Source of the DNA: Cyrtodaria siliqua
Taxonomy: Eukaryota; Mollusca; Bivalvia; Adapedonta; Hiatellidae
NCBI GenBank assembly: GCA_037043455.1
Contig: JAWPHD010002633.1
Coordinates: 62,001-126,000, forward strand
Length of the DNA: 64,000 bases
Direction of reading: 5' to 3'
Below, in pieces: positions 46,001-59,025 of this stretch. The notes under the pieces are model-generated. The model saw only the letters and a program-made list of their open reading frames with translations, had not been told where the DNA came from and did not search any database. Both the position numbers and the translations under genes were made by a program. Every line of letters begins with the position of its first letter. The stretch's first letter is position 1.

Positions 46001-46139
46001 AATCAATCCGAAACTAGGATTTATACTGATGTCCTGCGGCGAATTGATGTTTATCAACTCATGAGTCACCTGATAGCACCGTCTAGTCGTTTATAGAATT
46101 CATATAGGGTCGTATATATCACAAGCCATCAGAAATTTA

Positions 46140-48640
46140 AAAGAGATAAATAATTCAAATTAGTTTTCGTAGCGATAGTCAGACTATTTCCACGTATGTT
46201 GCACATTTATTGATCAACCAGTTGCAATTTATGGGATACGTTAGATGTTATGTTGCAGGACCGAATAGTATGTGGGTTTAATGATGACGACATATTGTCG
46301 GAGAGTGCATAGACTTTGAAGAAAGCAATAGAAATATCAACGGCGAGCAGAAAGCGCACGGCAAAAAGCTGAACCTTCACAGGTGGACATATACCTTATG
46401 TATGTTATTTCAAGCACTATACTTGCTTCAACTGTAATACGAAGGGTCAGATACAGAACAAAAAGAACAGCGGAGTGGATAGCTGCAACAGATGGTACCT
46501 TTGGGAACTATGAACAATTTGAAAAGCAAAACGGTTCAAAATATAAAAAAACACTATTCGAATCATGATATATACATTGAATACGATTTAGGCGTAAAAA
46601 AGATACAGTGTGACAATGGCCTTGACCGGAATTTACACTCCTGATGAAATAGATACAGTTTTCTCTAATACGGTAATATCAGAATAAACACCCGCAAAAG
46701 TCAATGCTAATACAAAACCAATGATGGTAATATTAATCTCATATACCGGTGAAGTTATTCTATTTTCAAGTTAGTGTGAAGTTGATGTTAGATATAGAAA
46801 TGAAATTGAAAAAAGCCAAAAAAGATATAGTTGTCGAGGGAAATTTACCAGATGTATAACGAGTTCATCTTGCAAGATCTTGAACAAGTATTTGACGAAA
46901 GGTTTTAAAGCCAAACTTAAAATTATGTCAACGAGAATGCTAGACCTAATTACTGCAAAGGTAGACCTGTTCAGTATTCCTTAAAGGACACACTGTGTGA
47001 AGAACTTTACCGCTTATAAAAAAGTACCATTTAAAAGTGAAATATTTAGTACCGGTCATTCATGTATAAACGTTGGACAACTACCCAGATACTTTGGACA
47101 ATTACCCACTTCCTAAGACGAGGATATGTTTGCCAACCTAGGAGGTAAATGTTTTAACAAATTGATTTTATCAAATGCATACCAACAAATTCAGTTGTAA
47201 AAAGAGTCGAAGCAATATGCATGTTCAACCATAAACACACATAAAGGTCTCTATCGCTATAATCGGTTGTGCGGGATATCTTCCGCGCCTGAGATTTTGT
47301 CAAAGGATCATGGCAAACATGCTGCATGTTGCAAGGCCTTGAGCAAGTCAGAGTTAGGAAAGATGATATAAAATTAAAAAAGGAACAACGATGGAAGAGG
47401 TTGGCGTAAACCTGAAGAATATTCTGAAAAGATTGAAAAATGAGGTTGATCAGACGTAAATGTATATTTAGAGCAACATACATGTAAATGTTATATCCGA
47501 AACACACGGTAAATGAATATGTGGTTGAGCAAGTTCAGAAAAAATAAAAACTATAGAAGAAATGTAACGTCCAACTGCAAGAAAGAGCTGCAAGCCTACT
47601 TATGAAGTTACGCTACAATTAGCGTTAATTACCAAACAAGTCTTCAGGTTTTCGCTCAGCTATAAAAGCTGCTGCAAAAAGGCAATCAAATTAAGTCAAC
47701 AACAGAGTAAGGAATGGCATGGGCAAAAAACAGAACAACATGTTAATGTCATCAGACATACAAGTACACTTCGATCTGTAAAAAAAAGATCACACTTGCA
47801 TGTGATGTCTCGCTATGGTGTTGGTAGTGTCGAATCACATCGTACAGAAGACGTAACATGACGATCAATAGCGTGCTTGTCGCGAACAACTGTTGAGGCA
47901 TCAATCGTGATAAACGGACTGCCAGATGTAATTGTTTCTGACAATGAAAGCTGTTTCTGTAGTACTAAAACTTTCATGAAATTAGATGGGATCAAACACA
48001 TCAAGTCCATGCCATATTAACCAGCAATTAACGCATTAGCTGAACAAGTGGTGCATTTATTTTAAAAATATAAAAAGCAAAAAGAAGAAGCCATTCGAAC
48101 AAAAGTAGCCAAATTTCTGTTGAAGTACAGAACAACCTCCGTTACAAATGGACAGACACCTAATTATGAAAATATAATTAAAACGAGTTTGGCTTTTATG
48201 ACGCCAGATTTGGGAAAATTAATTGATACCGGACATTAGCAACATAATCAACCCATGTATGTTAAAAAGTATTGTGTTCATGGTAAAACGTGATTAAAAT
48301 GTGGAATTTCAGAAAAGAGAAAACAGGTCCAATTGCATACAGTCATGTTGAGCAACTTTTCTAGGTATAGTCAAAAGACTTGGTCAAATAGAGCAAAGTG
48401 GGTATGAAAATGATCAGACAACTGAAATTAGGGTTAAACCGTCAATCTGTGATCATTGTATGCCTATACGTGTGGTCGATCAAGACTTGGATCAGATTAA
48501 CAAAGAAATTGATGTAAATCCAGATGTGACGGAAAACGCAGGGTTTGAAGAAAATATGTCATTCACAGATCAACGAGAAACGAGAAACAAACGAATGCCA
48601 GCGAACTTCAAGGACTATGTAACCACCTAAATGGCATTGA
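46140..48640 (+). mobile_element. Ty3/Gypsy retrotransposon remnant (gag to integrase)
   Basis: Fragments in correct order across stops: gag-like DRIVCGFNDDDILSES and TLKKAIEISTAS (46260-46350); the protease-RT junction SYTGEVILF and IVVEGNLPD (46735-46860); GFKAKLKIM (46900); RT LPRYFGQLPTS and GGKCFNKLILSNAYQQIQL (47080-47200). After a deletion of most of the RT palm and RNase H comes the integrase: GLPDVIVSDNESC, FMKLDGIKHIKSMPY, ALAEQVVH, AKFLLKYRTT, TPDLGKLIDT (47905-48240). Frames change repeatedly and no long open frame remains. LTRs were not found. The element is long dead. Confidence 0.7.
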
Positions 48641-49184
48641 GCAACAGTCAAAATCTGTTTTGAGTGAATATGATGTTAACACATCACCTAATTGTTGTTA
48701 TCATTAATTGATTCATCTGAGAGAAAGCTGAGATTGAGGTATGGAATGAAAAATAGCAAAGACAAAAAGCAATCAATCAAATAATAATAATACGTTGTGC
48801 TAATTTTAAAGATAGTTGTTAAATGATCTACGAAGTATTGAACTATTATGTAAGTAATGAGTCTTTAGCATAAGACGAAGTAAATGTAGCAAGTGCAAAA
48901 ATATTATAACATGGAAGATAATCCTTACGGTCAACCTAAATTATCAGTAAACCCGTGTTTTAGAAATAGATCAAATGCAATAAGCTCCAATATAATCTTA
49001 ATGTGTTAGTTTGTTTGTTTGTTTGCTTGTTTGAACGGTGTAAGACGTCATTTTGATCACATATTAGGCCAAATACGACGGTCGACATTTTGTGGTAGTG
49101 GCAGACACATCTCATCTTTTCTGTGTAGAACCAGTAACAATGTGCTTGAATCGTGTTTTTGAATAGTTCATAGCGGTAATTTCT
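48641..49184. other. No gene seen; short GTTT repeat
   Basis: A GTTT microsatellite lies at 49008-49034. The region may include the former 3' LTR of the Gypsy remnant but I cannot show it. Confidence 0.45.
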
Positions 49185-49450
49185 GTATTTACACTGTCCC
49201 GTTTTATTGGGTTGAAGTAGGGTAATTGTGAGGATTGGTGCACCGTAAAACCTGGTTTAAACCCCCAGAGGCATTTTTTCCCTCTGACCGTTCCAAGGGG
49301 GTAGCACTATTGTCAACCCTTTTGTGTTAGTGTTTGTGACGTCATATGGCTTTAATACTTTTTAACATTGCCATTCATGTTTGTCGTTTTGCGTGTTTTG
49401 GTGTTTACTGCGTTCTTTGAAAGCTGCATTTGCTGTACGATGTTTATACT
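49185..49450 (+). repeat. 3'-end fragment of Penelope-like element
   Basis: Reads in sense: TTTACACTGTCCCGTTTTATTGG, GGTGCACCG, CCTGGTTTAAACCCCCAGAGG, CTGACCGTTCCAAGGGGG, GTTTGTGACGTCATATGGC, and GTGTTTACTGCGTTCTTTGAAAGC. Confidence 0.65.
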
Positions 49451-50235
49451 TATTGTTACATCATCTTTAGTAGGTGCTAGGCAATACATGAAGTAGTAAA
49501 AGCAGACCACCATATGCTTCTTGGGTAGAACCAGTACTGTATACCTCCTGCCATCCATAAGAATCGACACATTTTTAATTAACAAATCGATCTCCCAATA
49601 GGATTCGAACCCACAGATGTATAATCTAAAAATTTAATGTGATGCCATTGTATCGCAATAATACAGATAAAATACATGTATCAGTTCTATAGGGGTATTC
49701 GATGGATCTCATTGACAAATAAATGTATAAACACATATTGGAATTAATGTCTTCAAGAGCGTTGCGTTTGGTCATAGAACGTTTCTTTTTCATATTTCTT
49801 AAAAATAACTTACATGATTCATGCAACAAATACTAAAAAGGGGATGTGTTTTATTGATAGGTAATATAATATGCAATACTTCCTACGTCCCTGTCAACGG
49901 CTTAAGCGGTAGTCTACGTTAACCCCCTCAGATTGGCTTGAATATCCCAAAGAACAATAAGTAATAACACTACTGATTTGTAGTCGGGGAGACCTTCTAC
50001 AGCCGCCACACAGCACTAAACAAATGATAGTGTGACTGTCAGTAAATGAAGAAAATGGGTTTCATTGGAAGCAGCTACAAACGAAACAAACAGAAACATT
50101 ATATCGTATAATTGGTTATTAGTAATGTGTAACGCATGTTTTGGTCATGGTTCCCTAGTTGTATTGCAGAAAATGGTTCGCACATAGATTCGACAAAGAT
50201 ATTGTCAGTTATAATGTTACATGTAACAGGAACAC
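49451..50235. other. No gene seen; a tRNA T-arm-like word
   Basis: On the minus strand near 49612-49582, TGTGGGTTCGAATCCTATTG is a perfect T-arm/B-box sequence, but no matching 5' tRNA half is visible upstream. A CTTAAGCGGTAGTCTAC word near 49900 resembles the variant hairpin family. Nothing else is supported. Confidence 0.35.
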
Positions 50236-50239
50236 AAAT

Positions 50240-50425
50240 ACGAAGAGCCATAGAGCTTATCATTCTTGTAAACTGGCGTTCTTGTGTCACATATGTAATA
50301 AAGCATTCACCCGAGCTGGAAATCTCCATAACTATTGGACTTAAGCCATTCTCGTGCAAGCTAGAAACCATGGAATTTACAGAGGTGTTTACTCTCAAAG
50401 ATAGCTCGTTTATGTACGTACTGGA
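50240..50425 (+). pseudogene. Decayed C2H2 zinc-finger fragment
   Basis: One frame reads LAFLCHICNKAFTRAGNLHN, fitting C-x2-C-x3-F-x5-L-x2, with Tyr where the first zinc His should be, then a stop. After a frameshift the next frame continues KPFSCKLETMEFTEVFTLKD, a second finger with lost Cys and His. A KPF linker lies between them. There is no start or further intact finger. It is a fragment of a zinc-finger gene or retrocopy. Confidence 0.5.
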
Positions 50426-51889
50426 GAAAAATGAGTCTTAAATGTTTACGCCACATATTATTTGAACTGACCCTGTACATTCAAGTTATTCGTAAAGAGC
50501 TTATTTTTGTTTGACCGACAGCGCTAAAGCCGGACATCTGTGTACCATGGACATATTTTCTGTTATGTTTTTCCGGTGCATAACCTGAAAATTAATGTAA
50601 CTTGAATTATCTTTTGTAATTGTGTACACATATTTATTTGTAATTCTTGTCTGAAGCATTACTTGAACAGTATGAACGGGACTGGAATGAAACAATGATA
50701 GCGGGCAAATAAAAGAATTTCAGAGTGCAAGACCAATAACCCTAACTTAATTCAAATTATAGTTATAGTATTTGTAATGTTCTAATTGTAATTATTGCCC
50801 GGAGCATTACTTGAAAACCAATAATTGGATTGCAGTGAAACTTTATTAAAACTTGACTGAGGCGAGGTGCAGATCATAATTCCATCTCCTTTGACGTTAC
50901 TTATATTGTCCTTTGTAATGGTCTACTTACAATTCATGTCCTTAGCATAACGTGAAATCTACTAATGGGATTGAAATAAAACATGAAATAATGATAGACG
51001 GCAATTATAGGATGTAGAGTAGAATAACTTAACTTCAGTAAAGACAACATTATCCATGTTTACTTCCATTTAATGAACATATATTAGGATAATGTTCTTT
51101 TAACTGGCAGGCAACAGTAGGTTATTACTTTTGAGCTTTGTCGAAGAAAATCGCTCATAGCATATAGTAATAACACACGGACCTGCACATGTTTATTATT
51201 GATCCTTGAATTATTGTGGTATACATCCCCTTTATTTCCACTGTATTCACAAAACATCCATTTTGGGGAGCATCCATCGATTCCACGAAGTAGTCGTGAA
51301 ACTTGTTTCACTTGAGAAACTGGTCCATATACACATTTCTATCATGGAAACACTTTTATTAACATTATTTGGAATGAAATACGTGTCACTAGGTAGAGAA
51401 CGGATGCATTTAGCATTGTGTACGTTTTGCCGTGAGTAACGTCTGTGGAAGATACCTATTAATATAAGGTTTTTCGTACTTTGTGGATAGAACGGACCCA
51501 TATGTTTGCCTACCAAAATAGTATTTAGCTGAAAATGTATATGCAAAAAGCATAATAATGTGGCACAGATGCATTTATTTTTCGATCATAACATTTCAGT
51601 ACTTTGCGAAACAGAACCAAACATTCATGTAATATAGACTGAAAACAGCCAAAAATATATATATGTATAACAACAGCCTTTTGGTGTTGTTATTTGTTCA
51701 GTATCTGGTTCAGTATTTGGATTGAAAATTTAAATTAGAGTCCAGTATGAAGTGAAAATACTGGATGCTTTGATGTTATAACTATATTGTGAGAGGATAA
51801 GAATTATTGTGATCATCAATACTGAAGTAACATTGGATTAGTTGGATTATCATGAATAAATAAACCACCAAGAAAGACGTGAAGTGAAA
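50426..51889. other. No gene seen
   Basis: Overlapping open frames at 51206-51546 on both strands lack recognisable domains. Nothing supported. Confidence 0.4.
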
Positions 51890-51958
51890 TTGGATTAAAG
51901 GGACACTTGAACATTTTGATTAAAGGGACACTTGACAATGTAGATAAAAGGGACACAA
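51890..51958 (+). repeat. Short tandem repeat, 3 units of ~26-31 bp
   Basis: GATTAAAGGGACACTTGA recurs twice and a third unit reads GATAAAAGGGACACAAT. Confidence 0.7.
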
Positions 51959-54574
51959 TATTAATTGGACTTTATTGTTATATCGAATGTTAAAGAAATA
52001 CTGAAACCATTGTATGTATTGTCTGTAACTGAATAGTTTTCATTGCAGTATTTAAATAAATGTCTCGATTATATTTTAAAAATAGTTGTTGCCTGTTTTG
52101 CTTCCATTCCTGTTACATTTTACCCCTAACAGAACGTTTATCAATTTAAATTCAGCATGTTATTCATAAATATCTTACTGTTTGGGTTGTTGCTGAATGC
52201 TTAAAGTGCAAATTGTTAGAATTTGAGGAGGAAAATTCCATTTTAAGGGTTTTTATCTGGTTCCGAGATGCGAAATTTAGATGTGTTGATTAGAAAATTA
52301 TTGCAATTCGCTCATATATTACATTTTTTAGAGGTCTTTAGCTTAGTTTCACATTACATTAACATATACACATTTTAGGGTCAATTGTGCAACATATCAA
52401 GTATGTACGACCACAAATACACGTGTTACCGGCTTCGGAACATGTCATGGAAAAACAAGTTGCCTCCCCTTCTGTACAGTTCATACTATCACCGACAAAA
52501 GATTTAGTTATCAGATAGCTAATAACGATAACAGTATTTGGGGTATATCAAGCCAATAGATACACAAAATCACGGTTCAAAACATGTAGCTAGCTGGTGT
52601 ATACATAGTCTCAAATCACGTGTTTTAACATATGTTGATGTGTATACAAAGTTTTACATCTTCATATGCATTCCTTCCACTGGTCACGATTTGGTGTGAC
52701 ATTTACAGAAACACTTTCAGGCAAACAGTTCATATTTCAATATATAAATATGTAATACTTTGTTAAGCGTTGGAGAGCCTGCTATTCTTGGTTGTGTTCT
52801 GCTCCCATTATTTTTACTGAACTATGTCATCGTTGTTGTGTGTGTGATCAAACCTGACAAACTTTTGAAAACTAATATTTAAATTTCAGTAACGGTTCAG
52901 AGTTTTCATTCAGAAGTTTGAAGGGGTCTCGCGTGGTTAACCAAACTGAAATCCGCCCTCATTTGGCCAAGGATTCCATATTTAAATGGCGTCCATAATT
53001 ATGTAAATTAAAAACTACTGCCAAACGTATGCCTGAAGTGAACCTGATAGCAGATGTATATTAAATGTCAAGCTGATAACAAATACGAATGTCGACCCTC
53101 AAATAGATTAAATCTGGAATATGACTCTCCTGGCCTGGAATTCATCAACCATTCTTCAAACTATTCTTAGCCTTGTACTCAAATATTCAAATTCCATTCA
53201 CAAATATTCCCATCGCCTTCAAAGATAAACAATCGTATGAAGTTGCAATTGATTATTTTTTCTCATATTTATAAATAGCAGCTTGTTGTGAATGTTTATC
53301 CTACAAACTTTTAAAAATATTTGTGATTGACATTTGCATACTTGGGCTTAAGTCTAAGAATATACTCAAAAATGGTTGGTGAATTCAAGGCCTGGATTTT
53401 CCAGGTCAACTAGTATTCTAGGTTTTAATTTTAGCAAAGGCAACTCCGTTATTACAATACTTGTTCCACAACGTTTGTTTTTAATGGACAAATTAACCTA
53501 CACATACCATGTTTGTATCCCAATGGAAATTTTCTGTCACGCTAATTCCGGAAATATACTATTATGCAGATGCGATTAATTAATATGTGAGTAATTCCAT
53601 ATCCATTAAAATTAGCGTAATGCCTGACTAAGCATACTACTTTATAGTTTATATTTCACCTGACTTGTTGATAACAATACTAAATGTTCCGTTTTGGAGT
53701 ATTATTTGACACACAAACACACACACATACACGCACACACACGCACACACTGACTGGTATCCGTGATAGCATTATATGAAATAAACTGTAAAGATGGAAA
53801 GCCAAAACGTTTAACCACGACCTTTTTGGAAGCTAATATATAATATATGTGTGGGCGTGCAGACTTGATGTTTCGGTGTTTCACAGTAACTGCATGAATT
53901 GGAACAAAACAAAAAGACATCAAAGAGATGCATTATTAGCGACTATCAGCAGTTTCATGATGAAATATAAACCTTTGAATTTCGGAACGCGATAAAACTC
54001 TTAAAAGTGAAATAATTCTGATCAAATATTACCGACATTCACTTACGGTATTAAAACATACCAATAAAGTGATATTAGTGAATAAATTGCAATCTGAATT
54101 TAAATTAAAAAAAAACATATTACCATTCAACCAGCGGCAGGAAATCTGCGAACTGTTATCGCGTTAGCTGACTGTCATCGAGATTGCTGGTTGAACGGTG
54201 TGAGTTATCTTGGCTATTAACCGGAGTACATCAGGATTTTCGTGGTATAGACGACGATATAAAATTGATAAAGACAACATTTTCTATTCTAAAGTTCCTA
54301 AACATAATAAATGAGCATAGCAATCGCCTCCTCAGATACACAGGACATTTATTTTACACAGTAATATGTCCTTTCTGTTCCTAGTGATTTGTATGGAATT
54401 GTGCATTAGGAACTATCAAAGGCACCACTGGTCTTTCGTAGGATCAAGTCTAGTTAGTCTAGTTAGTGTAGTTAAATACGTTCCAAGTTGTATTACAGGA
54501 CATGAATAATGACATGTTATCACAGGATATTAAAATAGGGATAGCAATCTCAAAGGAAGATGGGAAATCTCAAG
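51959..54574. other. No gene seen; CA microsatellite
   Basis: A CA-rich microsatellite lies at 53708-53750. The segment 52000-52120 (AATAAATGTCTCGAT, later TTCCTGTTACA) looks like the end of an LTR, but no partner was found. No gene supported. Confidence 0.4.
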
Positions 54575-54662
54575 GGGAAGTGAGTCCGCCAGAAACCAAC
54601 CCACGCGCGGCTAGCGTCTTTAGCACGTACGCAAAGACCTAATCCACTGAGCTAACCGGGCC
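54575..54662 (-). tRNA. tRNA-like sequence (pseudo-tRNA or SINE head)
   Basis: On the minus strand GCCCGGTTAGCTCAGTGGAT starts it, with an intact D-arm/A box (TAGCTCAGTGG). After an anticodon region about 75 nt in total ends in a degraded T-arm (GTGGGTTGGTTTCTGGCGG). The 3' half is mismatched, so a functional tRNA is unlikely. Confidence 0.45.
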
Positions 54663-54919
54663 ACAAATAATGTATCACAATTTCTTTAATTTTAAATGAC
54701 ATCAAAAACATCATAAACTAAATTATTTTTTTAACAATAATCGTATCTTATAGTATTTTTTTCATGTTTGCATACACACTCCGAATTATTATTAAACAAA
54801 TTATTAAAAGGTACTACGTAATCCTTACAGCGGGTATAAAGCGACTATCGATAAGATATGACATGTTTTGATCATGTCCACGGTTTATAAACATCTGAAG
54901 TACCTTGGCAAACATTGGC

Positions 54920-55220
54920 GGGGATTTCTTAACGTACACTGTGCCGTTTTATTGGGATGACAATAGGGGATGGGGTGGGGTTGGGGTTGGGGAGGGGGTG
55001 TAAGAGTGAGGTTTGGTGCATCCTAGACCTGGTTTAAACAGTTGCAAAGTGGTAGTCTTATTGTCAACCCTTTTGTGTGTGTGATGTCACATACCTTGTC
55101 ATATATGTGTCCTTGTAATTGTTGTTTGTCTCGTTTAACTGTTTTTGGTTGAGTTGACTGTGGTCATTGAAAGCTTCATTTCCTGTTCGACTTTTACGTC
55201 TACTTTCCTAATCTCGACTT
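54920..55220 (+). repeat. 3'-end fragment of Penelope-like element, with G-rich expansion
   Basis: Sense reading: GGCGGGGATTTCTTAACGTACAC, CCGTTTTATTGGGATGAC, a G-rich expansion at 54966-54998, GGTGCATCC, CCTGGTTTAAAC, GTCAACCCTTTTGTGTG, TGGTCATTGAAAGCTTCATTTC, ending CCTGTTCGACTTTTACG. Confidence 0.65.
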
Positions 55221-55284
55221 TGCATTAAATTATGTGTTACCTCACTCAACATCAAGCACAATCTGTGTGGCTTTGAAGAGAATA

Positions 55285-55350
55285 TCGCTTAAACCGGTGC
55301 TAGGAGTCGTGTGAGGGAGGCGTTAGAGGTGTTGCACTTTACATTACCTC
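55285..55350 (+). repeat. Variant of the hairpin family (partial)
   Basis: GCTTAAACCGGTGCTAGGAG, then GTTAGAGGTGTTGC and CATTACCTCTCAC, which pair as a stem. Similar to the variant at 45225-45330. Confidence 0.4.
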
Positions 55351-56599
55351 TCACTAAAATATTCAATAAAAAAGCGAATCTGCTACTTTCATTTCCTGTT
55401 TGTGTATGTTGTTTCCAAGGATCCCGTTTTCAGTATTTATTCAATGAACGTCATCGTTCAAGCTCAAGTACCCATGGCCTAATAATAACAAAATAGTGAT
55501 CCACTCTATAACCAGTCGAATCGAGTTGATACATGCATTATAAACATAATAGGTCGACTGTCCTTGGAGGAGAGAGAAGACCCGTATACATATTGGTGTG
55601 AATAGGTCAAGGTCAAAACGACCTGATACATGTAATTAATAGCCTTGTCTATCCGTCTGTATATACAACCTTGCTCTTCAAGATGTGTAGCCACACACAT
55701 GACATGACAATTAAGAGCACGGGTATATATGTATCAGTCGGCTCGTTCGTTCAGACGACAGTTCAATTGAATTATATTTTCATCTGATAGCAATATAACA
55801 CCAAACAAATTAATAGTTATGTTTCTTTAACAGCAAACACCAAACGATTAGTTTCGAAAAACATTTTCAAAGCAATAATTACTGCGCAACGCGTTACATT
55901 GGTGGTGTCAGAGGACTAACAGCATGACAGAGCCAAGAAAAAACACCGGCAGATGGATGTACTAGTTAGACATGTACTGGCAGTTTTCAAAAAGAAAGTA
56001 ATTAAAATATAGGTTAATGCAACGTGTACAGACACTTCGTATATTGTAAAGTGCACCACATATAACGTAATCTCTACTGCATATATACTGCACTCTAAGT
56101 GCATATACTGTAAAGTACGATGCATATAGTGCTATATGTACTGCATATATTGAAATACACACAGCTTATATTGATATGTGTATTACATAAATTAAGCTGC
56201 GTTTATTGACACATGTACTGCATATGAAAGAAATGAACATCAGAAGACACTGATAGCGTTCCATATTCCCCCATACAAGTTATATGACATCCAATGTAAT
56301 AATTATTTTAATTGCATTTGAATGTTAAAGTCACAGATCATTATTTTTTAAGGGTCATGTTTTACCCAAACATGAATCATTCCCCCTTTAACTGACTTGA
56401 TGACTATTTCTTGAAATATTGCCTAGTTATAAAAACGCTAAGTTAGAACGCGGTTACTTTGACCCGTATTAAGGCTAAAATGGATAGCCATGAAGTGTTA
56501 ACATGGCAAAATACATTTTTTTTAAGAAATTCAATGGACATAGCTCTGATCATTCTATATTCCGTAATCTGGTTTATCCGGTTATTAAAGAAATATAAG
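55351..56599. other. No gene seen
   Basis: From 56020 to 56230, TGCATATACTG-type words recur irregularly. Nothing else is supported. Confidence 0.45.
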
Positions 56600-57070
56600 A
56601 ATATCGGTAGGAGGACAGTCAACCACAAAACACAGAAACAAACACGCAAACAGACAAACAAGAAGGCAAAAGTAATAATAAATGCAAACGACATCACAAA
56701 CACAAATGGGTTGACAATAGGTCTATCGCCCTGGAATGGTCAGTGGCAAAGTAGACCACTGGGGGTTTAAACCGGTTCTAGGGTGCACCAAACCTCACAC
56801 TTACCCTACTGTCATCCCATTAAAACAAGACAGTGTAAATAAAGAAATCCCCGTCATGATCTAATCTCTAACCAACAAGGCAGCATCAATAGGCAATATA
56901 AGCAAAACACAAATATGCTCGTGTAAATATAATACAAAAAAACAATAGCCTAGAAAGCCACAATGAAGGTACGCATTGACTTGGCAGAAGCAAGAGCAAC
57001 AAGAGAATAAACCATTAAGGGCAAGACAAGACAGATCATAGACAAACATCAAACTCCACCATCCCAAATG
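56600..57070 (-). repeat. 3'-end fragment of Penelope-like element (long copy)
   Basis: About as long as the copy at 12985-13530 and very similar to it, including the same Leu/Cys-rich frame on the minus strand (57112-56861) and the CCCTACTGTCATCCCATTAA block. The high similarity suggests two relatively recent insertions. Confidence 0.65.
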
Positions 57071-57529
57071 GTCATCTTGACGGAGATTTATTACTATGAA
57101 TAAATTAACCAAATTAAGTTAAATTTGAACGACATAATTATATGAAGGTGCTAAAGATGTGTCAGTGATAAATATCACTCCGACACTTACGTCGTACTCT
57201 ATAACTAAATTAAGATTGAACACAGATGAAGGTAACAAAGATCTTCTAATGCTAAATACAATTACGACACTTACGTTCCATATAACTCGCTTTAGCTTTT
57301 GAGAGTATAAAAAGGACAATTTGCATAATTTGCTCCATAAAAGATGGAAATGACAACTCTTCACATAGAAGGGTAAAAGCTGTCATACCAGAATGCGTCC
57401 GGTTAAGCTGTGTTCAACTATTAATAAAATAATGGGTAATAAGGCCCCAGAAATTGCATCTACTGTTAAAGGGAAGCTATCGGTCTATAGCACTTGTTCA
57501 ATAACTCTAAAATGTATGAACGGAGAAAT
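57071..57529. other. No gene seen
   Basis: Two related ~75-bp stretches with CGACACTTACGT and TAAATTTGAAC/TAAGATTGAAC words (57119-57290) suggest a small old duplication. No gene supported. Confidence 0.4.
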
Positions 57530-58070
57530 CTGAATTCGTCCAACACGATAAAAACAAAAACATATTGCAGTCTCGGTTTGAAAGTGCTTGCTATCGTTCA
57601 CTCCTTCTAGCCCCGGGTTGAGCAGAACTCAATATTTAAAATGTCAATTGTACAGAAATGTGAGCCATCCCGAAGATGATATGCATATGACGGTGAACAT
57701 ATAACATTCAATGAGGTTCTTTCGCACCATTCCATGGCCAGCGACGTATGGTCTCAGTTTCTTACAAAACGCGTCTGCCCTAAACATGCTAAACGAGAAG
57801 ACATTGGGCCAAATAAACAAAATGGTATTTAGCTGGGAGCAAAGGTTATGAAGCCTGCGTATCACAGGTAACAGTCAAACGACTAAAGTAAAAATCAGGC
57901 AACATATCCTAAAGGTGATTAAACAATACTCAGAACCTATAACTGTATAAATGCTGGAGTAGTGGAACCACCTATTCAAAAGTCAAGTAAGAAACCAAAA
58001 GTATCTGAGAATGTACCACCGATATCTGTTAATATCGGGTTCAGCGATCGCCAAAAATCGGAATGAATAA
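57530..58070 (-). repeat. Dispersed hairpin family, copy 5 (near full length)
   Basis: Reverse complement of copy 1: TATTGCAGTCTCGGTTTG, CTTCTAGCCCCGGGTTGAGC, AAGATGATATGCATATGACG, GAAGCCTGCGTATCACAGG, ending GTTCAGCGATCGCC. The second half of the first hairpin is deleted. Confidence 0.65.
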
Positions 58071-58954
58071 CAGTTCTGATTGCAAGCACGTGGAGTCGAT
58101 TTTTATATCTACTTTCTATTATTACATTACAAATAAGTTGATTTAGTAAACGTCTGATGAAAGAGGAAGGCACTTCAGTGTTAACAAGTCAGAATATGCG
58201 TAGGTAGAATTAATGGGCAATACTATTGCAATACTATTGCAACATATCCGATAACAATGGTTTCCGAACTTAATTGAGCTTTCGCGTACATGAAATCGCA
58301 AATAATCGTTATAATGATAACGGACCATGCCAGTGGGTTTCAAAGAAACATTGTAACAATACTTACAATAACAATAACAGTACAATGTTAACAATAACAC
58401 GTTAAAGGAATGATGTATGACGAACGGATGGCGACAAACCACAGACAACGCGCCATGGTAAAACCATAGTGAATGTACCAGCCAACAGCTGGGAAAGCAG
58501 ATACTAAAGGCAGTATCGTCTCACCCTAGGTTAAAGGGACCTCCGAGTGCCTTAAGTGCATTTTCCAGCGGCACAAGATCAATGTGTGCTTTAAACAATA
58601 CTATTCCACATGAAGGATAAGATTTTTAAAAAGGATCTGTGCTGTCCCATTTATCATACAAAATGTGAGGGACATGGTGATAGTAAGTGCTATCGGTGAA
58701 ACGGGAAGAACATTGAACTCTAGATTTTTGAACATAGAATACCAAGTTCGAGTACGTTGGAGGTATCACGATATCAGTTCTGGTCATGCTGAGTCAATAG
58801 ACTCGATAAGAAACTTGGACCTAGAGCCCGCTTGATTTGAGTAATCTTTGTACCTCCAGGCATCCAAACCGACGCGCTGAAAAGGGTAGGGGGCCGTTAC
58901 AACCTGCCGTATACCCGGGACAATTGTTAACATCGCTCACTAATCCCTCGAGTT
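58071..58954. other. No gene seen
   Basis: No supported coding region or repeat. Confidence 0.45.
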
Positions 58955-59025
58955 GTGTTAACTACACGTAGAGTTAACAGCAGTCTGCTGAAGATGTCCT
59001 TAGTACTAGGACGAAAGCTCCAATT
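58955..59025 (+). repeat. Cluster of three short hairpins
   Basis: Stems: TGTTAACT (58956-58963) with AGTTAACA (58972-58979); CAGCA (58978-58982) with TGCTG (58986-58990); GTCCT (58996-59000) with AGGAC (59008-59012), followed by GAAA. CTGAAGA immediately before the third stem resembles one half of a hammerhead core, but an extra T and the missing cleavage side argue against an active ribozyme. It resembles terminal signatures of some retroelements. Confidence 0.4.

Noticed and set aside
49582..49612. tRNA gene on the minus strand
   Set aside because: Only the T-arm/B-box is convincing; no D-arm or matching acceptor strand is found upstream.
50220..52117. TGTAACAGGAA at 50220 and TTCCTGTTACA at 52107-52117 as ends of one LTR-like element
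   Set aside because: No target duplication flanks the pair, and the left site lies in or beside a zinc-finger-like reading frame; probably chance.
58151..58175. CTGATGA followed by purine-rich sequence as a hammerhead ribozyme
   Set aside because: No stem II or GAAA in the right place. Other CTGATGA words (3529, 22232, 35751, 46637) also fail.
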